Source: Methanolinea mesophila (GTDB lineage: Archaea > Halobacteriota > Methanomicrobia > Methanomicrobiales > Methanospirillaceae). Taken from it: a DNA stretch of 64,000 bases. Each line of letters starts with the position of its first letter. The stretch's first letter is position 1. The stretch is from positions 744,001 through 808,000 of the forward strand of contig NZ_JAGGKR010000001.1 in assembly GCF_017873855.1 (NCBI RefSeq). The letters run 5' to 3'. The position numbers and the translations under genes are program-made. This document shows positions 48,318 through 57,789 of the stretch, in pieces. A model generated the notes under the pieces. It was given only the letters and a program-made list of their open reading frames with translations, did no database searches and was not told where the DNA came from.

Positions 48318-49499
48318 TTATTTGATAATTCCGCGTACTCCTTCTCTTAATAGTAGCCATAAAACAGGATATAACCGGGGATTTTTAGCAAATCTCTTTA
48401 ATAAAACTCCGGGGCGATCCATATCTCCGTAGAGAATAATTTCCTGTACCACTTCATCCCTGGAAAGCATGCGAACGAGCCGGTCCATCTCCACCGGACC
48501 GAAGGCGCGCCGTGCTGAGAACACCCGGAACCCCAGCGCAAGTTCTTTTCCAATATCGGCTTTCCAGCGTCCTTCGTACCGGGCGAGGCTTTCGTCGGTG
48601 AAATCGTGCTCCCTGCATGCGAGTGCCGCGGTCTCGGCCGCGTGGACCGCCGACCTGACACCGGTATAGACGCCTCCCCCGGAGGTCGGTTTGGCCATTC
48701 CCGCGGCATCGCCGATAAAAAGCGTCCTGTTCCCGAAGGTGCGGGGCATGACACCGAGAGGGATCGTCCCGGTCACCAGGTGCAGGCCGCATTCTTCGGG
48801 ACCTGCTCCCACCGTCGAGAGAAGGCGGTGGAACCTCCCCCTGATATCTTCCATCCCGGCAAGACCCACCCGGGCCCGCCCCGTACCCGAAGGGATGACC
48901 CACCCGAAGAACTCCGGGGATACATCCGGGTAAATCTCCACGAACCTGGGATCGATATCCAGGGGGATCTCGGTCTGGAGTCCGGCGAGGAACACGGGGG
49001 GGCGGGTCATTCCACGCGCTCTCGCGACCGGGCTCCGGGGACCATCCGCCGCGATGAGGACCCGGAACGGGAATTCTTCCCTCCCGTTGACTCCCCTGGT
49101 GATCACGGATCTTTCCCGGACCCCGGCACACGCGGTCTTGACCCTGATCTCTGCGCCCGCACCGGCCGCCAGCGCAGCCATCTCCCTGTCAAGGATCCCC
49201 CGGTCGACTACGAAAGCCTTCGTGGTTCCTGCGTCGAAGGCCAGCTCCGTCCCATGCGCGGTCCTGATCCTGGCCCCCGAGACCCTGTTGAGCACGGAAC
49301 GGGCTGATACCCGGCATTCGCGCATTGCGGCCAACGAAAGGAGGCCGGCACACTGGACCGGGTGCCCTATGGTGGCATGCTCCTCGAGCAGAAGGCATGA
49401 GAGCCCCAGCTCGGCGCACCGGCGGGCGCAGGCGCTCCCCGCCGGGCCGGCTCCCACCACCACCACGTCGTAGCCGGTTCCGGACATCGTACGTATCAT
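48318..49499 (-). CDS. Geranylgeranyl-reductase-family flavoprotein
   Basis: Start ATG 49499 has AGGTGA five to six bases upstream; earlier ATGs lack one. The 393-residue protein has the FAD dinucleotide fold VVVVGAGPAGSACARR at its N-terminus, CAGLLS (substrate-side Cys motif of the family), IAADGPRSPVAR and the second FAD motif LFIGDAAGMAKPTSGGG. Archaeal members saturate the isoprenoid chains of membrane lipids (digeranylgeranylglycerophospholipid reductase). Paralogues with unknown substrates exist, so lipid saturation is likely but not certain. It lies just upstream of the cbiM operon on the same strand. Confidence 0.87.
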   Translation of the reverse strand: MIRTMSGTGYDVVVVGAGPAGSACARRCAELGLSCLLLEEHATIGHPVQCAGLLSLAAMRECRVSARSVLNRVSGARIRTAHGTELAFDAGTTKAFVVDRGILDREMAALAAGAGAEIRVKTACAGVRERSVITRGVNGREEFPFRVLIAADGPRSPVARARGMTRPPVFLAGLQTEIPLDIDPRFVEIYPDVSPEFFGWVIPSGTGRARVGLAGMEDIRGRFHRLLSTVGAGPEECGLHLVTGTIPLGVMPRTFGNRTLFIGDAAGMAKPTSGGGVYTGVRSAVHAAETAALACREHDFTDESLARYEGRWKADIGKELALGFRVFSARRAFGPVEMDRLVRMLSRDEVVQEIILYGDMDRPGVLLKRFAKNPRLYPVLWLLLREGVRGIIK

Positions 49500-49615
49500 T
49501 TGCTCACCTGAATCCATGAAACCGTGAGATGGTGCACTCCGCACGCCCGGATTCAATGGCTCCTCCCGCCCGCCGGTATCTTATTCCCCCGGCAGGACCG
49601 ATCAACTGGGGACGA

Positions 49616-49978
49616 ATGGCTGAAGAACCCGTATTTGAATGGAAACAGTGCATCATCCTCCGGTCGGACATCAGGATGAGCTGCGGCAAGTCCTGCGCCC
49701 AGGCCGCCCATGCCGCCATCATCGCTTACGAGCGATGCGACCAGAAGCTCCGGAAGCGGTGGTTCGCCGAGGGCCAGAAGAAGGTAGTGCTCAAGGTCTC
49801 CGGAGAGCGGGCGCTCTTCGAGTTGAAGGTGATCGCGGAACAGGCAGGGATCTCCACAGGGCTCGTGCAGGATGCGGGACTGACCGAGATCGCGCCCGGG
49901 ACCATCACCGCACTCGGCCTCGGCCCGGCAAGGAGCGAGGACCTGGACAGGATCACCGGGGACCTCTCCCTGCTATGA
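49616..49978 (+). CDS. pth2: Peptidyl-tRNA hydrolase, archaeal type
   Basis: This 120-residue Pth2 enzyme cleaves peptidyl-tRNA released from stalled ribosomes. Blocks SCGKSCAQAAHAAIIAYE, GQKKVVLKVSGE, LVQDAGLTEIAPGTITALGLGP and a terminal DRITGDLSLL are typical. I chose ATG 49616 because it gives the normal family length; an upstream in-frame start exists at 49529. The stop overlaps truD by 4 bp, an arrangement common in archaea. Confidence 0.96.
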   Translation: MAEEPVFEWKQCIILRSDIRMSCGKSCAQAAHAAIIAYERCDQKLRKRWFAEGQKKVVLKVSGERALFELKVIAEQAGISTGLVQDAGLTEIAPGTITALGLGPARSEDLDRITGDLSLL

Positions 49979-51243
49979 GAGAGAGCACCCATCCCCTGGA
50001 ATGTTCCCTGGGGATGCATTACTACGCGAGCGATACCCCCGGTCTCGGGGGGCGACTCCGCGCCTCGGCGCAGGACTTCATCGTGGAGGAGGTCCCCTGC
50101 CTGGTAGGAGAGGAGGGGCCGTACCTGATCTGCCGCCTGACCAAGAAGGACTGGGAGCTCCAGCGGGCGGTGAAGGAACTCGCGAAGCGGCTGGGAATCT
50201 CGCACCGGCGGATCGGCTGGGCGGGGACCAAGGACCGCAGGGCCCTGACCAGCCAGCTCATCTCCCTGTACGACATCACCCCCGAACAGGTGGCGAGGGT
50301 TGACGTGAAAGACATGCGGCTCGAGGTGGTGGGGCGCTCCCGGACGGGGCTTACCCTGGGCTCGCTCGAGGGGAACAGGTTCAGGATCAATATACGGGAT
50401 ATCGAAAAACCTGACCCGGAGGCCGAGGTTGCCGAAGTGACGGAGGCCTGCAGGCGCGGGATCCCCAACTACTTCGGCGTGCAGCGGTTCGGGGTGATCA
50501 GGCCCCTCACCCACCTGGTAGGGGAGGCCATCCTCCGGGGAGATTACGAGGCAGCGGTATGCTGTTACGCGGGCCGGGCCTTCCCGGACGAACCCCTCGA
50601 AGTACAGGAGGCCCGCCGTGCCTTTCTCGAGACAAGGGACCCTGTCGCCACCCTCCGTGCATTCCCGGTCCCCCTTACCTACGAACGATCGATGCTCCAC
50701 CACCTTGTCTCAAGCCCTGGCGATTACCGGGGAGCGCTGCTGGTGCTCGCACCCAAGCTCCGGTCCATGTTCGTCTCGGCGTTCCAGTCCTGGCTCTTCA
50801 ACATGACCCTCTCGTCGCGGCTCCGGGAAGGGCGAGGACTCACAGACCCGGTGCCCGGCGACCGGCTGGTCTTCGTCAACGGGAAGGAGGACCGGGTCAC
50901 CCCTGCGGGTGTCGCTGCCGCGAGAGTCCAGGTCGCCCGGGGGAGGTGCCGGATCGGGATCTTCATGCCCGGTTCCCTCACGTTCGTTCCCGAAGGGCCG
51001 GACGACGAGACGATGGCCGGGCTCCTCGCACAGCACGGCATCACTTCTGCCAGTTTCGACCGGGCATCCGAATACGTGGGCACCTATTTCAACGGTGCCA
51101 TCAGGCCCATATCCCTGGCTGCGGACGTCGAGGCACGCTTCGAGGAGGGAAACCTCGCCCTCTCGTTCACCCTTCCTCCCGGCCACTATGCCACTACAGT
51201 CTGCCGGGAGTACATGAAGGCGGACCCGTTGAAGATGGTGTGA
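49975..51243 (+). CDS. truD: tRNA pseudouridine synthase TruD
   Basis: Start ATG 49975 overlaps the pth2 stop (ATGA), giving 422 residues. The catalytic motif is GTKDRRALTSQ, with the active Asp inside. YFGVQRFG and the C-terminal FVSAFQSWLFN and NGAIRPI blocks also match TruD. The enzyme makes pseudouridine 13 in tRNAs. Both catalytic and TRUD insertion domains are present. Confidence 0.95.
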   Translation: MRESTHPLECSLGMHYYASDTPGLGGRLRASAQDFIVEEVPCLVGEEGPYLICRLTKKDWELQRAVKELAKRLGISHRRIGWAGTKDRRALTSQLISLYDITPEQVARVDVKDMRLEVVGRSRTGLTLGSLEGNRFRINIRDIEKPDPEAEVAEVTEACRRGIPNYFGVQRFGVIRPLTHLVGEAILRGDYEAAVCCYAGRAFPDEPLEVQEARRAFLETRDPVATLRAFPVPLTYERSMLHHLVSSPGDYRGALLVLAPKLRSMFVSAFQSWLFNMTLSSRLREGRGLTDPVPGDRLVFVNGKEDRVTPAGVAAARVQVARGRCRIGIFMPGSLTFVPEGPDDETMAGLLAQHGITSASFDRASEYVGTYFNGAIRPISLAADVEARFEEGNLALSFTLPPGHYATTVCREYMKADPLKMV

Positions 51244-51626
51244 CCCCGGGGGGGACGTCCTCTTCGAATACCTTTTTGGAAACTTTCTGATGACCAGGCC
51301 GCTGGTCTTCGTCATCCCCCGGAAAAGGGGGGCAAAATATCATGCGAAATATTCCGGAATCGGACGTGGCGCTGCCCGATGGCCGGATGTGAAGATGAGT
51401 GGATAATGAGAATCCGACGCTCCCGGGGCTACGCCCCGCCGCTATGGCGCCCCCAAACGGGATAGGTCTGGTTCGTCAGGGCAGGTGATTTTAGGAGATT
51501 CGACAGGACATGTTCCTGATCCGCCGCCGGGTCGCCCTTCGGGGGCGGCGGAACCATCCTGATAGGATGTCTGGTTACCAGACGACCCCGGGAGAAGAAA
51601 TCTGCGCCCGTGAAATATCCGACCTT
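51244..51626. other. Intergenic region with repeat and strong hairpin
   Basis: It carries dispersed repeat copy 3 (51416-51465) and a hairpin CCGCCGCC (51521-51528) with GGCGGCGG (51544-51551). No gene is convincing. It separates the convergent truD and phosphatidyltransferase genes. Confidence 0.55.
51416..51465 (+). repeat. Dispersed GC-hairpin repeat, copy 3
   Basis: It reads GACGCTCCCGGGGC, loop TAC, GCCCCGCCGC, then CCCCAAACGGGATAG, nearly identical in its ends to copy 2. It stands alone here, so the block moves or spreads independently of the 174-bp tandem unit. Confidence 0.65.
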
Positions 51627-52259
51627 TCACGAGAGCCGCCGGTAGAGGTAGCCGATCCGCTGCAGGGCGGAGAGGTTTGTGCAGATCGCGATGATGAGGA
51701 CCGAGACCCAGATGTAGCCGGCAAGCCCTCCGATTACCAGTACCAGGAACGTCTCGGGACGCCCGAAGAACCCCACCCCCTCGAGAGGGTCCTCGATCTT
51801 CCCGTCGACCCGCTCCTGGTAGCCGATCTCGGCATAGACAACCGGCTTGATGAAAGTGTTCATCAGGGAGCCGATTATCGCCGCGGCGACAAGCGCGAAG
51901 TCTGCCATAGGGCTGACAGGATAAAACCGGGAGACGATGGCGACCCCCGAGAGGCCGACTCCCAGCAACACCAGGGCGTCGACGTACTTGTCCACGATCC
52001 AGTCGAAGACCGCCCCGAACTTGGTGGTCCTGGAAGTCATCCGGGCCACGCTCCCGTCGATCAGGTCGAGCAACGCGGAGATGATCAGCATCAGGCTCCC
52101 CAGCGGGAACATCCCGATGGCAAAAAAATACGCACAGAGTATCCCGAACAGAAGCGAGAGAAGGGATATCTGGTTGGGAGTGATGCCCACCCTGACGAAC
52201 GCGCCTGCCACCGGCTCGAGATAGCCTACAAGCCTGGGGCGGAGCGCGGTTATATTCAT
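51627..52259 (-). CDS. CDP-alcohol phosphatidyltransferase (archaeal lipid headgroup)
   Basis: This 210-residue integral membrane protein has the complete family motif D-x2-D-G-x2-A-R-x8-G-x3-D-x3-D, beginning at DLIDG near residue 65. All four Asp residues are kept. It transfers a CDP-linked lipid to an alcohol headgroup. In archaea likely products are archaetidylinositol phosphate or archaetidylglycerol phosphate; length and IT-P-N-Q-I-S-L at the N-terminus suit the inositol-phosphate type, but the headgroup is not proven. Confidence 0.88.
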   Translation of the reverse strand: MNITALRPRLVGYLEPVAGAFVRVGITPNQISLLSLLFGILCAYFFAIGMFPLGSLMLIISALLDLIDGSVARMTSRTTKFGAVFDWIVDKYVDALVLLGVGLSGVAIVSRFYPVSPMADFALVAAAIIGSLMNTFIKPVVYAEIGYQERVDGKIEDPLEGVGFFGRPETFLVLVIGGLAGYIWVSVLIIAICTNLSALQRIGYLYRRLS

Positions 52260-52479
52260 GCCTTAATACCTTGGAAGGTTGAGGATAAAACTCTCTCCAC
52301 TACTTTTTCCCTTCCGGGACCGGATCCCCCGGCCGGCCCGGGCCCGTGGAAGCCCCCCGGATATTATAACGGATTTATATCTTGATTCCCGGCCCTTGCA
52401 CGCGATTTTACTCCTGTCCGGAAAAATCGATGTCTATAATTATACTCCGGAGAGAAACCACTATTACAAAGGAGTTATT

Positions 52480-53169
52480 TTGCCAGACCCAACCGAGCGG
52501 CCCCATGTCCTCATGATGTCCGAGATCACGGTGGACGGGAAGCTTACCCTGAAAAAAGGATCCTCCTCCAAGATCCTGATGAAATACATGGATCATGCGA
52601 CCGAGATCCTGCTTCACGAGACCAGGGCCAGATACGACGCAATCATGGTAGGGTCGAATACCATACGGATCGACAACTCCTATCTTACCGTACGATACGT
52701 GGAGGGAAAGAGTCCGCTACGGGTGATCCCCTGCAGCAGGGCCGACATTTCGCTCGATGCGAACGTGCTGGGAACCGATGCCCCCACCCTGATCGCGGTC
52801 TCCGAGGACGCCCCCGAGGATCGGGTAAGGAAGATCAGGGAGAAGGGGGTGAACGTCGCCCGGGTGGGGAAACACCAGGTCGACCTCCCCGCGCTCATGC
52901 GCCTCCTCAAAAAGGAGTACCATATCGGGAGCCTGATGATAGAAGGGGGGCCCACCCTGAACTGGCACATGCTCCACCATCGCCTGGTGGACGAGATACG
53001 CCTGATCCACCTGCCTTTCATTGTCGGAGGGTCGGATACCCCGTCGCTGGTAGGCGGGATGCACATCGAGTCGGAGGACGAGATGATCCGGCTGCAGTTA
53101 AAGAAGCATTATATGGCGGGGACCAACCTGGTCACCGAATACGATGTCCTGTATCCCGGGATGCAGTGA
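52480..53169 (+). CDS. Pyrimidinone 5'-phosphate reductase, RibD-C type
   Basis: I chose TTG 52480, preceded by AAAGGAG (52468-52474), because the upstream frame to 52279 has no ribosome site and family members begin just before this point. The 229-residue product shows MMSEITVDGKLT, YDAIMVGSNTIRIDNSYLT and MIEGGPTLNWHML, which identify the RibD C-terminal reductase fold. In archaea this enzyme reduces the ribosylamino-pyrimidinone phosphate in riboflavin biosynthesis with NAD(P)H, a route that also feeds F420 formation. No related genes are adjacent. Confidence 0.85.
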   Translation: MPDPTERPHVLMMSEITVDGKLTLKKGSSSKILMKYMDHATEILLHETRARYDAIMVGSNTIRIDNSYLTVRYVEGKSPLRVIPCSRADISLDANVLGTDAPTLIAVSEDAPEDRVRKIREKGVNVARVGKHQVDLPALMRLLKKEYHIGSLMIEGGPTLNWHMLHHRLVDEIRLIHLPFIVGGSDTPSLVGGMHIESEDEMIRLQLKKHYMAGTNLVTEYDVLYPGMQ

Positions 53170-53401
53170 GTTCCCGGGCACCTGGAAGAGAGGATTCCGG
53201 CTTTTTTTAAAAATGCGGCCAGGATTATCAGAAGAGATCTAATGCGAATATGACGCCCTGGAGCCTGCGCACGCCTCTGTGCGTCCCAACGGATATGCCC
53301 GGACTGTGGTATATCCAGGCACCTCATCGGTGAATCCGTCTTGCACGGTAAGGCAAGAGGAATCAACAACGCCGGGTTTTACAAATCCAAAATGCCGGAG
53401 A

Positions 53402-54238
53402 TCAGTCCTTTTCCGAGGGAGGAGATGGTGGCGTCTTCTTCCGGCCGGTGAAGTCTCGTACCTCGTTGAGATACAGGGCGAAAAGCTCGGTGGCGAACCG
53501 GGCGAGTTCCGGGATAAGCCGGAACAGCCCGTACGCGATAGCAACCAGGAGGACCAGGGCGAGGAGCTCGGCAAAGACATTGTGGGCCCAGAAGAAGCTC
53601 TCGTACCCGTATTCTCCATTGCCCGCGATCTCAGGGAAATAGGGGAACCACTGCTCCGTATAGGCGATGATCACCGCGGTGTTGCGGATGAGGTTTAAGA
53701 TATAGATGGTGGGGACGACCATCAGGAACGCGGCCACTTTCTGGCGGAGCGTGGTCTTTACCGCGGCGGCAACCCCCAGCATGATGGCGATGGCCTGGAT
53801 CCCGGTACAGGCAAGGATGATCTCAACCCGGAACCCGTTCCGGATGACCGTGTTCCAGGCGTACAGTGATGTGGGGTACCCGAACGCATCGAGCAGCCAC
53901 ACCACCTGCCCGACCACCACCGAGATCAACCAGTCCCCAAGCGGGGTAAAGGCGAACGGGGCATAGATCAGGAAGGCAACCGAGGCGGCCGTGGTGAGCT
54001 GCATGACGCGCAGGTTCTCCCGGTTCAGGTATTTCACCGTGAATGCAAGGAACGGGACCGAAAGGACCGCGATAAGGGGATAGAGGAAGTTATTGATGGA
54101 GAAATAGTAGGGGATCTCCGCGAAGAGAAAGAGGACCATGCCGGTCCACCCCAGCATCCCGAAGTACTTCCTGGCCCTTACCGGGAGAAGAAATGCGATG
54201 AAAAATATGCCCGAGAAAAGGACCAGGTATTCTTCCAT
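53402..54238 (-). CDS. artA: Archaeosortase, ArtA-like
   Basis: This 278-residue protein has eight or so membrane helices and the sortase triad of the exosortase/archaeosortase family: Cys144 in ACTGIQ, Arg185 in LIRNTAV and His219 in FFWAHN. ArtA removes the C-terminal signal of surface proteins and joins the new end to a lipid. In known haloarchaeal cases the signal is PGF-CTERM. The exported proteins in this window have hydrophobic C-termini with basic ends, but none shows an obvious Pro-Gly-Phe motif. The gene stands alone, divergent from TFS. Confidence 0.93.
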   Translation of the reverse strand: MEEYLVLFSGIFFIAFLLPVRARKYFGMLGWTGMVLFLFAEIPYYFSINNFLYPLIAVLSVPFLAFTVKYLNRENLRVMQLTTAASVAFLIYAPFAFTPLGDWLISVVVGQVVWLLDAFGYPTSLYAWNTVIRNGFRVEIILACTGIQAIAIMLGVAAAVKTTLRQKVAAFLMVVPTIYILNLIRNTAVIIAYTEQWFPYFPEIAGNGEYGYESFFWAHNVFAELLALVLLVAIAYGLFRLIPELARFATELFALYLNEVRDFTGRKKTPPSPPSEKD

Positions 54239-54371
54239 TACCTAATGTCAGGACGGAATGGTCAAAAAGAGTTCCCATGCGGCATCGCGGCAGGCCCCTG
54301 AAACGCTCTTTTTTTCCCTTTTTTTGCCCTAACCAAGCATTAATCTTGGTTGCACACGCATAATTAAAACA

Positions 54372-54683
54372 ATGTTCTGCCCTGAATGCAAAAGCCTCAT
54401 GATCTCCTCGGCCGGCCAGCTCAAATGCAGGAAATGCGGGTACATCAGGAAGATCGAATCCTCCGATCAGATGAAAAAGACCCACAGAAGAAGCGAGAAG
54501 GAGATGGTCATCGTGGAAGACGAGGAACAGGCAAGAACCCTTCCCACTATCTCGACCAAGTGTCCCAAGTGCGAGCACAACGAGGCATTCTGGTGGCTCC
54601 GCCAGCTCCGTGCCGCCGATGAGAGCGAGGTCAGGTTCTTTCGGTGTACCGCGTGCGGCCACACCTGGAGAGAATACGATTAA
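54372..54683 (+). CDS. tfs: Transcription factor S (TFIIS-like)
   Basis: This 103-residue factor rescues backtracked RNA polymerase. It has an N-terminal zinc ribbon (CPECKS and CRKCGY) and a C-terminal TFIIS-type ribbon (CPKCEHNEAFWW and CTACGHTW). The acidic cleavage tip is in RAADESEVRFF, where Asp-Glu stimulates RNA cleavage. A TATA-like stretch lies in the AT-rich leader before the ATG. Length and motif set are complete. Confidence 0.96.
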   Translation: MFCPECKSLMISSAGQLKCRKCGYIRKIESSDQMKKTHRRSEKEMVIVEDEEQARTLPTISTKCPKCEHNEAFWWLRQLRAADESEVRFFRCTACGHTWREYD

Positions 54684-55856
54684 ACAATCCATCCATCCTT
54701 TTTTCCCGGTATGCAACTCGCGGCCCGGGTACCATCTTCATTCCTCTCGCCCACCTTTGCTAATTATCTGATTTTTAAGCCATTTTTGGATTTTACGAAC
54801 CATATTCTCATTTTTATCGGCAAATATTTTTTAAAAATCTCAAGAAAATGAGGTATATCTGAGGAAGCAGCGAATGGTCGAGGACCCGTATTCGTCCATG
54901 ATCCGGTTGCCCGCGGTGAACCTGGCATCGGACGGGATATTTGACGGTCGAATCCGGGAACAGGTCGACAGCATGAGAGAAACGGATCCCGAGCTGGTCC
55001 GGATGGTCTCAACGGAATGACCATGCTGAATGAACTGAAGCGCGTTTGACCGGCGCACGGACCAAATGCGAATATTCTTCTTTTATATAGAACGAAGGCC
55101 CATCATAGGTACCCCATTCTCTATTTTGGTGTGTGGATGGGCAGGGAGATCTTCTCCCGGGCCGGGACATTAACCCCCCATTATATCCCGGTTTTACCAG
55201 AACGGGTAAACCTCGTTTTAATCTCCCCCCGATACCGACAGCAGGTGCCGTCTTCGTATCCCGGCCTTTTTCCTGACGTGGCGGATTTCGGGTCTTTTGA
55301 ATGAATCTGCGCTCACTTTCGCCCCGCACGCTCCCTACGCTTTTCACCTTCCGGTGAAAGACGGAAGTATGTCATACCATCACAAGACAACCCGATGGGT
55401 GACACCCGGGCTATCGGGGCGGGCTCAATGAAAGGGAAATCAAGGGGACCGGGCCCGCCCACGACCCTGCGGAACCGGACGAGCCACCCGTATGCGGTGC
55501 CGTGAGGGGGTCCCGTTACGGTTTCCCCTGGGAATTGTTCCACAATTCCGTTCCCACAACTCTTTTCCTCAAATTCCATTCTCTGAAAAACCTCGTGTGT
55601 TCACGTGACTATCGGCCATGAAATGCCGGCGTCATTCTTTACGGTATTTCCCCGGCGACCTCCGGTAAGATATTCCCCCGGGTCGTGTCTCCGATCCGCG
55701 ACATTCCAGAACGGGAATTCTTTTTACGGAACGCGGTCTTTTACACAGAAATCCGGTGATAAAAATTTATTACGAATCTTGCACGATCTATAATGACATC
55801 CTGCCGGTTCCCACGGTTCCGGCAAAATCGGATACACGTGTTTTTCGGGCGATACC
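54684..55856. other. 1.17-kb gene-poor region with hairpins
   Basis: Apart from a 48-codon frame at 54874-55020 I cannot support a gene. It carries clear stems: TTTCACC/GGTGAAA (55342-55348 with 55353-55359), GGGTG-A-CACCC around 55392-55412 and GGAATTGT/ACAATTCC (55531-55538 with 55542-55549). The interval 55300-55560 is more GC-rich and structured than the AT-rich flanks, which hints at an RNA gene or a mobile-element remnant. Confidence 0.5.
54874..55020 (+). CDS. Possible 48-residue small protein or remnant
   Basis: An ATG with GAGG about nine to twelve bases upstream opens a 48-codon frame with normal GC-biased third positions. It encodes an acidic, non-random-looking peptide (for example IREQVDSMRETDPELVRMV). 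The frame stays open upstream to about 54835. It could be a small protein or the surviving tail of a larger gene. I recognise no family. Confidence 0.35.
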   Translation: MVEDPYSSMIRLPAVNLASDGIFDGRIREQVDSMRETDPELVRMVSTE

Positions 55857-57749
55857 ATGGTGGAAGAACATACTGTGATGACCGGGACCAGGACCTATCT
55901 GCCTGACCCGTCGATACGCGATCAGGCTACGATGCAGGAGATCGAGACAAGGCACCGGGAGTTCCGGGACGACCCAGGGGCGTTCTGGGACCGGGTCGCC
56001 GGCGAGCTCGAGTGGTCCCGCCCTTACGCAAAAGTCAGGGAATGGAACCACCCGCATGCCCGCTGGTTCATCGACGGCCGGACGAACATCACCCGTAACT
56101 GCCTGGACCGGCACGTCAACAACGGGAGGAGGAACAAGGTCGCCCTGATCTGGAAAGGGGAGGACGACGAGGAACGCGTCTTCACCTACCGGCAACTCGC
56201 CCGCGAGGTCTGCAGGCTGGCCAACGGGCTGAAGAGCCTGGGAGTAGGGAAAGGCGACCGGGTCTGCATCTATATGCCGGTGGTCCCGGAGCAGGTAATA
56301 TCCATGCTCGCCTGCGCACGGATCGGTGCGATCCACACGGTGGTATTCGGGGGGTTCGGTGCCGGGGCACTGAACCACCGTATCGTAAGCGCCGGCGCGA
56401 AAGTGGTGATCACCGCGGACATGACGCTCCGCCGGGGGAAGAGGATCCCCTTAAAGAGCGTGGTGGAAGAGGCGGTGGTCGAGGCGCCTTCCGTGGAGCA
56501 CGTGATCGTGCTCAGGCGAGACCTGGAGCAACCGGTGGAGATCCACGCAGAGATTGAGGTCGACTATTACGGCCTGATCGGGGGCATGGCACGGGATTGC
56601 ACCGCCGAGGAGATGGACTCCGCGGACCCCCTGTTCATCCTCTTCACCAGCGGGACGACGGGGGCCCCGAAGGGGATTGTCCATTCCTGCGGAGGCTATA
56701 TGGTGGGGGCGTACTACACCACGAAAAACGTCCTGGACCTCAAGGAGAACGATGTCTACTGGTGTACCGCGGACCCCGGGTGGATCACCGGCCACACGTA
56801 CGTGGTATACGGCCCGCTCCTCGCCGGGGGGACCGTGTTCCTCACCGAGGCCACCCCGGATTTTCCCGATCCCGGGGGATGGTGGCGCATGGTCCAGGAG
56901 TTCGGGGTCACCATCCTCTATACCGCTCCCACCGCCATCAGGATGTTCATGCGGTTCGGCGACGACTGGCCGAACCGGTGCGATCTCTCCTCGCTCCGCG
57001 TCCTGGCCTCGGTAGGGGAACCACTCAACCCCGAGGCATTCGAATGGTTCTACCGGTTGATAGGAAAAGAGAAGCTCCCGGTGGTGGACACCTGGTGGCA
57101 GACCGAGACCGGGATGCACATGATCACCACCCTCGTCGGGGAGCCTATGAAACCGGGCTTTGCCGGTAAACCCATCCCCGGTGTGGTCGCCGACGTGGTG
57201 GACAAGGCGGGCAACTCCGTGCCACCCGGCACCGCAGGTGCCCTGGTAATCCGGGAGCCCTGGCCTTCCATGATGTGCGGGGTATACCAGAACGAGGAGC
57301 GTTACCGGCAGTACTGGTCCACTATCGGCACCTGCTATACCGCAGGGGATATGGCGGTAAAGGACAAGGACGGGTATTTCATGATCATCGGGCGGTCGGA
57401 CGACCTGATCATCGTGGCCGGGCATAACATCGGGACGGCGGAGGTGGAAAGTGCGCTCACCTCCCACAAAGCGGTGGCCGAGGCTGCGGTCATCGGAAAG
57501 CCCGATCCGGTCAAGGCGAACATCATCAAGGCGTTTGTGATCCTGCGCCAGGGAAACGTCCCCGGGGAGAAACTTAAAAATGAGATCCTTCACCAGGTAC
57601 GGATGAACCTCGGGCCTGTCGCCATGCCTTCGGAGATAGAGTTCGTGGATAGTCTTCCGAAGACGAGGAGCGGAAAAATTATGCGAAGATTGCTGAAAGC
57701 AAAGGAAATGGGGATAGATCCGGGGGATATCTCGACCCTGGAGGACTAA
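55857..57749 (+). CDS. acs: Acetyl-CoA synthetase, AMP-forming
   Basis: This 630-residue member of the ANL superfamily activates acetate with ATP and CoA. Motifs include [14 protein letters not shown] (P-loop), DTWWQTETG (the Trp that limits the pocket to acetate in characterised enzymes), [20 protein letters not shown] (hinge) and [13 protein letters not shown] (catalytic Lys). The usual SGHRIGTAEVE block reads [12 protein letters not shown] here, an Arg-to-Asn change next to the CoA-binding part. Together with the SatP-type importer it supports acetate assimilation. It lies 40 bp before tbp, which has its own TATA box. Confidence 0.93.
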   Translation: MVEEHTVMTGTRTYLPDPSIRDQATMQEIETRHREFRDDPGAFWDRVAGELEWSRPYAKVREWNHPHARWFIDGRTNITRNCLDRHVNNGRRNKVALIWKGEDDEERVFTYRQLAREVCRLANGLKSLGVGKGDRVCIYMPVVPEQVISMLACARIGAIHTVVFGGFGAGALNHRIVSAGAKVVITADMTLRRGKRIPLKSVVEEAVVEAPSVEHVIVLRRDLEQPVEIHAEIEVDYYGLIGGMARDCTAEEMDSADPLFILFTSGTTGAPKGIVHSCGGYMVGAYYTTKNVLDLKENDVYWCTADPGWITGHTYVVYGPLLAGGTVFLTEATPDFPDPGGWWRMVQEFGVTILYTAPTAIRMFMRFGDDWPNRCDLSSLRVLASVGEPLNPEAFEWFYRLIGKEKLPVVDTWWQTETGMHMITTLVGEPMKPGFAGKPIPGVVADVVDKAGNSVPPGTAGALVIREPWPSMMCGVYQNEERYRQYWSTIGTCYTAGDMAVKDKDGYFMIIGRSDDLIIVAGHNIGTAEVESALTSHKAVAEAAVIGKPDPVKANIIKAFVILRQGNVPGEKLKNEILHQVRMNLGPVAMPSEIEFVDSLPKTRSGKIMRRLLKAKEMGIDPGDISTLED

Positions 57750-57760
57750 CACCCAACTCT

Positions 57761-57789
57761 TTATATACTGCCCAGAATCATTTATAAAT
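57761..57789 (+). promoter_or_regulatory. tbp promoter, near-leaderless
   Basis: TTATATA at 57761-57767 sits about 25 bp before the ATG at 57790, which predicts a transcript with almost no leader. A second TATA-like TTTATAAAT directly abuts the ATG (57781-57789). It could bind TBP itself and give autoregulation. That is inference. Confidence 0.5.

Noticed and set aside
53230-53401. Possible tail of an eroded IS605-type accessory gene
   Set aside because: A plus-strand frame here gives a Pro/Thr/Asn-rich peptide after an in-frame stop, but I see no catalytic or zinc-ribbon motif to support a TnpB origin.
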